Shown here: piece after piece, positions 1 to 4,510 of the stretch
How the letters are laid out: each line of letters begins with the position of its first letter
Position numbering within the stretch: the stretch's first letter is position 1
DNA from: Candidatus Aenigmatarchaeota archaeon
GTDB taxonomy: Archaea; Aenigmatarchaeota; Aenigmatarchaeia; DAOWOJ01
DNA length: 5,350 bases
Direction: 5' to 3'
Assembly (NCBI GenBank): GCA_030642125.1
Contig: DAOWOJ010000035.1
Location: 1-5,350 of the forward strand
Program-made: the position numbers and the translations under genes
Notes under the pieces: model-generated
Seen by the model: only the letters and a program-made list of their open reading frames with translations
Database searches by the model: none
Told to the model about the DNA's origin: nothing

Positions 1-807
1 AGCATAACCGATAGGAGGTTTTTTTTCAAGCCATGCCGGTTTAGTAATGTCAGGCCCATGTATTGTTTTGAATATTTCACCATTAAATTCATACATTTCA
101 AGTATATCATCATCCATATATCCATAAATAAACTTTTTTTCTTTATTGTTTTTTACAATATTTGTTGTTTGTATATATCGGAATTTTTCTCTTCTATTGG
201 AAATATTACCAGGTATTTTCCCAGTTGTTTTTATTGGCTTAAATTTCGTGTCAAAAAAACCTAATCTGTTTTTAATAAACATTCCTATTGATACAATTGT
301 ATTATTTGTTAAAAAACATAAATCAAGCGGTTCTCCTTTTTCTAGATCTATTTTATATGTTATATCAGATATTGGCTTATTCTCTAATAATTTTTTGTTA
401 ATTGAATATTTGCTAAACTTTTTTTGTCCTCTATCATAAATCCAAAAGCTATTGTTTTTTCTATAATAAGAAAATATATCTGTTATCTGTATAAATTCAC
501 CAGGCCCCTTACCTTTTTTACCAAACTTTTTAATACATCTTTTTGAATCTAAATTATATATTCTTATCATATTACTTGTAGAATTATTATCATCTTCCAT
601 GACTAAATATTTATCATTAATAATTGTAAAATCGCCAGGAGGCATCATAAATTCATCATCTGAAAATTCATTAATTTTTAATTGTTCTGTTTTGGGGAAT
701 TTTTTAAAACTCTCATAATTATCATAATATTTTGAATATTCTTTTTTTGAACATTGAATTAGTAATACTATTGATATTATATATACACAATATTTTATAA
801 TTTTCAT
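1..807 (-). CDS. BF3164/TolB-like beta-propeller lipoprotein, C-terminus cut by window edge
   Basis: The frame is open from the ATG at 807 to base 1, giving 269 residues with no stop; the gene continues past the left edge. The start is supported by an AAAGG element about 9 bases upstream and by a lipoprotein-type N-terminus (short Lys-containing n-region, hydrophobic stretch, Cys19 in 'LLIQCSKKE'). Residues 94-104 carry the 'FGKKGKGPGEF' motif typical of BF3164-family and 6-bladed beta-propeller lipoproteins of Bacteroidota. It is clearly paralogous to the upstream gene at 882-1943: both share 'QCSK.EYSKYY.NYE.F', the propeller motif, 'IPG.I', 'TTNIVKNN'/'PTNIIKNN' and 'KTIHGPDI.KP'. The remaining blades lie outside the window. 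Location on the outer membrane or facing the periplasm is expected from the lipobox, but the residue before Cys (Gln) is a relaxed match. The ligand or function of this family is not known to me. A tandem duplication is the simplest origin. Confidence 0.88.
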   Translation of the reverse strand, partial: MKIIKYCVYIISIVLLIQCSKKEYSKYYDNYESFKKFPKTEQLKINEFSDDEFMMPPGDFTIINDKYLVMEDDNNSTSNMIRIYNLDSKRCIKKFGKKGKGPGEFIQITDIFSYYRKNNSFWIYDRGQKKFSKYSINKKLLENKPISDITYKIDLEKGEPLDLCFLTNNTIVSIGMFIKNRLGFFDTKFKPIKTTGKIPGNISNRREKFRYIQTTNIVKNNKEKKFIYGYMDDDILEMYEFNGEIFKTIHGPDITKPAWLEKKPPIGYA

Positions 808-881
808 TTTAATATACCTTTTATACATTTTAATTTTATTAATTTATATACAAAAAAATAAAATCTTCTGTTTATCATTTT
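808..881. other. AT-rich spacer between the two paralogous lipoprotein genes
   Basis: A 74-base, almost purely A/T gap lies between the stop of the 882-1943 gene and the start of the next one. I see no GC-rich hairpin or convincing promoter here, only the AAAGG ribosome-binding element for the gene starting at 807. The two paralogs are therefore probably co-transcribed. Confidence 0.5.
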
Positions 882-1943
882 CTATTTTTCTTCTATGTCT
901 GAAATATCTATATATCCAATTCTGAAATATTCGCCGTCAAAATAACCTACATATAATGTCTTGCCATCTTCTGTTATGTCTATTGTTCCCATCCTATAAT
1001 CTGTTTTTATTTTCATAATCGGATTACCATCCCAATCAAATACTAAAATTTGCTTTCCAAATGAAACTAACCAATTTTTAACTTTTTCAGTATTTTCACC
1101 TGAATATACACAATAAATATTTTTTCCATTAGCACACAATCTTGTATAACCATTTGACAAACATTTATCTTTTTTTAAAAAACATGGTTTCAAAATATCC
1201 GGCCCATGAATGGTTTTAATATTATTTAAATTATAATCATAAAATTCTAAAACATCTGTTCTCATATTGCCTACAACTATTATTTTTTTACTATTATTTT
1301 TTATAATATTAGTTGGCATTAAATATCTATAAATATCTCTTTCTTCGTTTATTTTTCCAGGTATAAACCCACCGGTTTTAATTGTATCTAATTTATTATT
1401 ATAAATACATAATCTTTTTATTAAACCCCCAGTTGCTAAGAATGTATCATTATTTAAATTACACCACAATAGAGGAAGACCTGCATCCATACTTGGTTTC
1501 ATTGTAGTATCAGGTAAACTTTTATTTGATAATAAGACACTTTTCAAATTTATTAAATCAAATTTTGCTTGATTGGCATCAAAAATCCAAATTTTATATT
1601 TATTGTTACTATCAATCAAAATACTTGAAATCGCAAGGTATTCCCCTGGTCCTCTACCTTTTTTTCCAAATTGTTTTATTATTTCTTTTGTTTCAATATC
1701 ATAAATTTGAATTGCCGTTTCTTTTTCTGCATTAACAATTAACAAATATCTATTATCTATTATGTTTAACTCACTTATATATAATTGATATTTATTTTTT
1801 GAAAATGGATGAATATTCTTTTTTATAACTGTCGGAAGTTTATTAAATGTTTCGTAATTCTTATAATATTTACTATACTCGTTTTTAGAACATTGAACAA
1901 TAAAAATAATAAGTATAAAAAAATAAATTTTGTGTTTTTTCAT
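882..1943 (-). CDS. BF3164/TolB-like beta-propeller lipoprotein
   Basis: This is a complete 353-residue gene. A hydrophobic signal segment (residues 6-16) precedes Cys18 in 'FIVQCSKNE', consistent with a lipoprotein, though the lipobox is relaxed (Gln before Cys). Residues 91-102 give 'QFGKKGRGPGEY', the hallmark of this propeller group. Residues 301-313 read 'VFDWDGNPIMKIK', a blade segment I associate with the TolB_like/BF3164 family (PF15869) of Bacteroidota. The length fits a six-bladed propeller of about 330-380 residues. The ATG at 1943 has an AAGGA element about 10 bases upstream. The gene follows small peptide A, with a hairpin between them, and is followed by a close paralog, so expression probably depends on read-through past that hairpin. 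The family is known for its fold and lipidation; its biochemical role is unknown. Nothing in the reading frame looks broken. Confidence 0.9.
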   Translation of the reverse strand: MKKHKIYFFILIIFIVQCSKNEYSKYYKNYETFNKLPTVIKKNIHPFSKNKYQLYISELNIIDNRYLLIVNAEKETAIQIYDIETKEIIKQFGKKGRGPGEYLAISSILIDSNNKYKIWIFDANQAKFDLINLKSVLLSNKSLPDTTMKPSMDAGLPLLWCNLNNDTFLATGGLIKRLCIYNNKLDTIKTGGFIPGKINEERDIYRYLMPTNIIKNNSKKIIVVGNMRTDVLEFYDYNLNNIKTIHGPDILKPCFLKKDKCLSNGYTRLCANGKNIYCVYSGENTEKVKNWLVSFGKQILVFDWDGNPIMKIKTDYRMGTIDITEDGKTLYVGYFDGEYFRIGYIDISDIEEK

Positions 1944-1994
1944 AATATGTTTTTCCTTAATTTAACATTATGTATTAATTCGATTTTATTAAAA

Positions 1995-2023
1995 CAATCC
2001 ACCCTAAAATATAGGGTGGATTG
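1995..2023 (-). terminator. Hairpin after peptide A, intrinsic-terminator-like or attenuator
   Basis: A perfect 12-bp inverted repeat (arms 1995-2006 and 2012-2023, key bases CAATCCACCCTA / TAGGGTGGATTG) has a 5-base loop. In the minus-strand transcript it starts 10 bases after the stop of peptide A and is followed directly by UUUUAAU, which fits a rho-independent terminator with a short U tract. Since the next genes have no obvious promoter of their own, it may act as a partial terminator that keeps peptide mRNA abundant and the downstream lipoprotein mRNA scarce, or as a 3'-end stabiliser. Confidence 0.8.
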
Positions 2024-2033
2024 AATTGGATAA

Positions 2034-2288
2034 TTATTGTGCATAGTCCCAATCATAACCAAGTCCAGGACAGTACATATAAGGATAAGGACAACACATA
2101 ATTCCAATAGTATTGCCACCACCACTCGCATACGCCCGATTAACCAAACTAACCCTCAAATCACTAAGAGCAAAATCATTATCCTGAACACCACCATTGT
2201 CAAAATAGACAGTAATGTTGAACAAGATTCCCATAAGAATGAATAATCCTACGATTATTGCTTTTCTCTTTTTCATTACTTTAACCAT
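2034..2288 (-). CDS. Small exported peptide A, NVEALA-like leader with aromatic, cysteine-containing tail
   Basis: The gene encodes 84 residues from the ATG at 2288. That start is chosen because AAGGAG lies 6 bases upstream and the same arrangement is kept in the second copy; an in-frame ATG at 2342 lies inside the copied ligase fragment and has no such site. Residues 1-9 are basic, 10-28 hydrophobic, 29-49 polar with 'DFALSDLRVSLVN', and 52-54 are AYA, a possible A-x-A processing site. This plan resembles the NVEALA family of Bacteroidota (PF14055, where 'LSDLxLxNVEALA' precedes a short Cys-rich tail), but the literal NVEALA motif is absent. The tail (55-84) starts SGGGN, has Cys65, Cys66 and Cys73, a Pro/Tyr-rich stretch (PYPYMY) and ends DWDYAQ. 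Residues 1-54 match peptide B at 51 of 54 positions; the tails do not align. The product is probably exported and trimmed; its function is unknown. Confidence 0.85.
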   Translation of the reverse strand: MVKVMKKRKAIIVGLFILMGILFNITVYFDNGGVQDNDFALSDLRVSLVNRAYASGGGNTIGIMCCPYPYMYCPGLGYDWDYAQ

Positions 2289-2314
2289 AATTTTCTCCTT
2301 TTTTTTGGTTAAAA
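2289..2314 (-). promoter_or_regulatory. Conserved ribosome-binding region of peptide A
   Basis: The 26 bases upstream of the start codon are identical to those before peptide B. AAGGAG (complement of 2295-2300) sits 6 bases from the ATG, a near-ideal Shine-Dalgarno and stronger than those of the propeller genes, suggesting high translation of the peptide. It decides the start at 2288. Confidence 0.8.
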
Positions 2315-2316
2315 TT

Positions 2317-2415
2317 TTATTTCGATGCGGTCTCCACCACATCTCTCAAATATTTTTTTATCTCTGATTTTATCTCTCTTGATGCAGTATTATCTATTTT
2401 TATCTTCATGTTCAT
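2317..2415 (-). pseudogene. Copied 3'-end fragment of the O-antigen ligase/TPR gene
   Basis: Thirty-two codons plus a stop reproduce residues 281-312 of the visible part of the ligase/TPR protein (MNMK.KIDNTASREIK...VETAS), with only two amino-acid changes (Val to Ile and the last Glu to Lys). Eight further codons differ silently and the stop is TAA instead of TAG. Similarity ends at the ATG, so no transmembrane or TPR helices precede it and the fragment cannot do the parent's job. It sits 28 bases after the thioredoxin-like stop, with AGGA 9 bases before the ATG, so it may still be translated as a 32-residue mini-protein that leads ribosomes towards the peptide gene. The mainly silent differences suggest that the source diverged while still under selection as a functional gene, then was copied here. 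A simple remnant carried along with the peptide leader is the default reading. Confidence 0.85.
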
Positions 2416-2443
2416 TAGATACTATCCTTTTACTCAAATTTAT

Positions 2444-2977
2444 TTAACTTTTAACAAACATTTCAAATTCTTCATCTTTATGAACTGTTGGGAAAAATGC
2501 ATCTAAAACTTTAAATGTTGAATCAAATTTTAGAATAACTGGAGTTTTTATATAATATATTTTTTTTAAATAATAATTTATATCTTTTTTCTTTTTTTTA
2601 TATTCAGTATTATTATATATGTCATTTTTTTTATCTGATAAATATAATGTTAACAAATTATTTTTATTGAATAAAGATGAAAAAATTTTTGATGTAGTAA
2701 TACAAGGGACACAATCAGATTCTTGATATATCGATAAGAAATATATTGAATTTTTTCTAAAATCTATATAATCAAAAGCTTTATTAACAAATTTTATTTT
2801 TTTATTTTTAATTCTTACAAATTCTTTATTCCTAAAAGTATTATTTAAATCCTGTCCACTATCGTCTTCTTGCTTTTTTTGAATATAGAAATAATATTTG
2901 ATAACAATTAAAGAGATTAATATAAGTAAACAAATAATTATAATAATATTTGTATTTTTTTTAATTAATTTTTTCAT
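2444..2977 (-). CDS. Membrane-anchored thioredoxin-like protein with CVPC motif
   Basis: The gene encodes 177 residues. A single strong hydrophobic segment (about residues 9-31) after a Lys-rich start indicates an N-terminal anchor with the rest outside the cytoplasm. Residues 79-92 ('YFLSIYQESDCVPC') look like the thioredoxin beta strand followed by a CxxC active site, Cys89-Val-Pro-Cys92, and 'TPVILKFD' at 145-152 supplies the expected cis-proline (Pro146). The size and order fit a minimal thioredoxin/TlpA-type domain, though the middle (116-141) is a Lys/Tyr/Asn-rich low-complexity stretch. The start overlaps the stop of the preceding propeller gene by 4 bases (ATGA), implying translational coupling. 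In context, thiol-disulfide exchange on the cysteine-bearing peptides or on envelope lipoproteins is plausible but inferred. Whether it acts as oxidant, reductant or isomerase cannot be read from the sequence. Confidence 0.82.
   Translation of the reverse strand: MKKLIKKNTNIIIIICLLILISLIVIKYYFYIQKKQEDDSGQDLNNTFRNKEFVRIKNKKIKFVNKAFDYIDFRKNSIYFLSIYQESDCVPCITTSKIFSSLFNKNNLLTLYLSDKKNDIYNNTEYKKKKKDINYYLKKIYYIKTPVILKFDSTFKVLDAFFPTVHKDEEFEMFVKS
2974..2977 (-). promoter_or_regulatory. ATGA stop-start overlap, translational coupling
   Basis: The TGA stop of the propeller gene (2974-2976) and the ATG of the thioredoxin-like gene (2975-2977) share four bases. This arrangement usually means the second gene is translated by ribosomes finishing the first, keeping the two proteins in a fixed ratio and suggesting that they work together. 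Confidence 0.85.
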
Positions 2978-4053
2978 TTATTCATCTTATTTAGTTTGGG
3001 TAATTCCATTATAACAATATTATTGTAATTATGTGTAACTATAAATTGATCTGTCAATGAAATTGAAATATTTTTTACTGGAAGTTTAAAACTGAATAAA
3101 TAATCAAGGCTATTTTTATCGTATATATCAAAGCATCTTTCTTTTTTGCCATCTTTAGATTTTAATCTTTCCATCACTATCATACTTTTATTTGAAGAAA
3201 CCAATTGACATGTATATAAATAATTATTTCTATTAATATTCTCATATCCATTTTTCATAACGATATAATTAGGATCCTGTATTCCATCAACCGTTTCTTT
3301 AATATATTGTAAAGTATCATTTTTATAAAAACCAATTATCCCTAATCTCATTGGAATTTGAACGAATGTTGAATCTGAAATTTTACATATTTGACTTTCA
3401 TGATATAATCTACTTTTTAATTTCTTATTAACAAGAGGAGCACCAAATTTTTTAATTAAATTCCCATTTAAATCATATCTATAAAAATTGAAAATAATTG
3501 AATTATCTTTATTAACAATATATTCATTTTTACTTTTATCAATAATAAATCTATAAGGAATACAATTTTCAAGTTTTATTGTTTTAATATATTTACCATC
3601 CATTGTATAAACTTCAATAGTACTTTTCTTTGCATCAGCAATTAAAATCTTTTCATCATTTATTTCTATGTCCATTGGATTAATTAATTCTCCCGGCCCT
3701 CGTCCTTTACCTTTACCAAAAGATAATTTTTTATTACCATTCAGAGCAATTTTATGAATTATCATACTTGAATAATCAATAAGAAAAAAATATTTATCAT
3801 GTAATTCTGATATGTAAGGCCTGTATATGTGCTCCAATTTTATTTTCTTTATTATTTTTGGTGTATGAATAAATTTTCTTGTTCTAATATTTTGTCTTTT
3901 AATATTTGATAAACCTATTATTCTTTCATCTAAGTATGTTTTTCTTTTTTTTGATAATTTAATTTCTTGAGTATTATTTTTATCACATCTATTTGCAACT
4001 AATAATAAAATAAAAGACACAACAATTAAATAAAAAATACTTTTTTTAATCAT
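2974..4053 (-). CDS. 6-bladed beta-propeller lipoprotein
   Basis: This is a complete 359-residue gene. A hydrophobic segment (residues 5-19) is followed by Cys23 in 'VANRCDKNN'; this suggests lipidation, but Arg directly before Cys is unusual, so an uncleaved anchor is an alternative. Residues 112-122 ('FGKGKGRGPGE') followed by 'LINPMDIEIND' match the NHL-like blade motif 'GxGPGEFxxPxxIxID' of Bacteroidota 6-bladed beta-propeller proteins (the DUF5128 type, PF17170). Later 'FDIYDKNS' and 'VIMELPK' segments look like further blade strands. It shares fold and motif with the two lipoproteins at 1-1943 but is not a close paralog. The start at 4053 has GGGAG 6 bases upstream. It follows peptide B, separated by a strong hairpin, and is coupled by ATGA overlap to the thioredoxin-like gene. 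A binding or scaffold role at the envelope is likely from the fold; the ligand is unknown. Confidence 0.87.
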   Translation of the reverse strand: MIKKSIFYLIVVSFILLLVANRCDKNNTQEIKLSKKRKTYLDERIIGLSNIKRQNIRTRKFIHTPKIIKKIKLEHIYRPYISELHDKYFFLIDYSSMIIHKIALNGNKKLSFGKGKGRGPGELINPMDIEINDEKILIADAKKSTIEVYTMDGKYIKTIKLENCIPYRFIIDKSKNEYIVNKDNSIIFNFYRYDLNGNLIKKFGAPLVNKKLKSRLYHESQICKISDSTFVQIPMRLGIIGFYKNDTLQYIKETVDGIQDPNYIVMKNGYENINRNNYLYTCQLVSSNKSMIVMERLKSKDGKKERCFDIYDKNSLDYLFSFKLPVKNISISLTDQFIVTHNYNNIVIMELPKLNKMNK

Positions 4054-4081
4054 ATTAAACTCCCATAAATTTATTGAAATA

Positions 4082-4123
4082 AAATATTTACCCCAGGAAT
4101 TAAAAATCCTGGGGTAAATATTT
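4082..4123 (-). terminator. Strong hairpin after peptide B, terminator-like or attenuator
   Basis: A perfect 17-bp inverted repeat (arms 4082-4098 and 4107-4123, GC core ACCCCAGGA / TCCTGGGGT) has an 8-base loop and begins 5 bases after the peptide B stop. The transcript then continues with a U-rich but interrupted stretch (UAUUUC), weaker than a textbook U tract. It occupies the same place as the hairpin after peptide A but has a different sequence, so position and not sequence is conserved. Partial termination or mRNA 3'-end protection that favours peptide over the downstream propeller gene is likely. Confidence 0.8.
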
Positions 4124-4128
4124 ACTGC

Positions 4129-4380
4129 CTATGCATGTGGTTTATAGCACTTGTCACCACAATTATATGCTCCACCTGCTAAACAATTCTGTTTCTTACA
4201 ACGATCAGGATCAAAATCCGCATAAGCCTTATTAACCAAACTAACTCTCAAATCACTAAGAGCAAAGTCCTTATCCTGCACACCACCATTATCAAAATAG
4301 ACAGTAATGTTGAACAAGATTCCCATAAGAATGAATAATCCAATGATTATTGCTTTTCTCTTTTTCATTACTTTAACCAT
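4129..4380 (-). CDS. Small exported peptide B, NVEALA-like leader with four-cysteine tail
   Basis: The gene encodes 83 residues from the ATG at 4380, set by AAGGAG 6 bases upstream. The first 54 residues match peptide A apart from positions 13, 37 and 51: basic start, hydrophobic 10-28, 'DFALSDLRVSLVN' and A-Y-A at 52-54. The tail (55-83) begins DFDPDR and carries Cys61, Cys66, Cys74 and Cys78 in a C-x4-C-x7-C-x3-C pattern, ending CYKPHA; this could hold two disulfides, a metal or a thioether-type modification. Its acidic/basic, hydrophilic tail is unlike the aromatic tail of peptide A. The gene starts 29 bases after the ligase/TPR stop and probably shares that transcript. The general plan fits NVEALA-type peptides of Bacteroidota, though that motif is replaced by LVNKAYA. 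Function is unknown; a secreted or surface peptide with a removable leader is the best inference. Confidence 0.86.
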   Translation of the reverse strand: MVKVMKKRKAIIIGLFILMGILFNITVYFDNGGVQDKDFALSDLRVSLVNKAYADFDPDRCKKQNCLAGGAYNCGDKCYKPHA

Positions 4381-4510
4381 AATTTTCTCCTTTTTTTTGG
4401 TTAAAAACTCTATTCCGATGCGGTCTCCACCACATCTCTCAAATATTTTTTTATTTCTGACTTAATCTCTCTCGAAGCAGTATTATCTATCTTCACTTTC
4501 ATATTCATTA
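4219..4510 (-). repeat. Repeat block, copy 2: ligase 3' end, RBS and peptide leader
   Basis: This is the partner of 2127-2417. Here the ligase portion is attached to a long upstream reading frame, so this copy shows the parental arrangement: gene end, 29-base gap, peptide leader. The block ends at the Ala54 codon of peptide B. The two tails beyond it share no visible similarity. Confidence 0.92.
4381..4406 (-). promoter_or_regulatory. Conserved ribosome-binding region of peptide B
   Basis: AAGGAG (complement of 4387-4392) lies 6 bases before the ATG at 4380. All 26 bases match the region before peptide A. Together with the short gap to the upstream stop this suggests strong initiation within a shared transcript. 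Confidence 0.8.

Larger units (their letters stand above)
2127..2417 (-). repeat. Repeat block, copy 1: ligase 3' end, RBS and peptide leader
   Basis: This block aligns to 4219-4510 with one 1-base length difference. It contains the last 32 codons of the ligase/TPR gene (about 88% identical to copy 2), a 26-base ribosome-binding stretch identical in both copies (2289-2314) and the 54-codon peptide leader (about 94% identical, 10 differences by eye in roughly 161 bases). Similarity stops sharply at the Ala54 codon on one side and just before the Met codon at 2415 on the other. It is direct, in the same orientation, and about 2.09 kb from its partner. Confidence 0.92.

Noticed and set aside
58..439. 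Plus-strand open frames at 58-264 and 146-439
   Set aside because: They lie antisense to the lipoprotein frame that is open from 807 to 1 and paralogous to its neighbour. Their Phe/Ile/Leu-rich content is what the reverse strand of an AT-rich gene gives, and they have no ribosome-binding site or recognisable family.
1526..2246. Plus-strand frames at 1526-1735, 1809-2024 and 2037-2246, and the minus-strand frame at 1940-2131
   Set aside because: These overlap the lipoprotein or peptide A in other frames. The 2037-2246 frame is an antisense shadow of the peptide leader, and the 1940-2131 frame reads through the hairpin and the next gene's ribosome-binding site.
2289..2342. Earlier in-frame start (ATG at 2342) extending peptide A by 18 residues
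   Set aside because: The extension runs through the copied ligase fragment and the ribosome-binding region, has no Shine-Dalgarno of its own, and is not available in peptide B. The start at 2288 has AAGGAG at ideal spacing.
1995..4123. The two hairpins as insertion-sequence ends or attachment sites
   Set aside because: Their sequences are unrelated to each other, no transposase or integrase is present, and there are no flanking target duplications. Position directly after stop codons fits transcript 3'-end hairpins better.
4440..4447. AATATTTG (minus strand; also 2347-2354) as a Bacteroidota-type -7 element (TAnnTTTG) for the peptide genes
   Set aside because: It matches 7 of 8 positions but no TTTG-like -33 element lies about 20 bases upstream in either copy, and the sequence codes for a conserved part of the ligase tail. 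Such matches are common by chance in DNA this AT-rich.
2127..4510. The repeated block as a CRISPR-like or mobile repeat
   Set aside because: There are only two copies about 2.1 kb apart, composed of coding sequence and ribosome-binding site with reading frames kept, and no short regular repeats or spacers. Gene-cassette duplication explains it.
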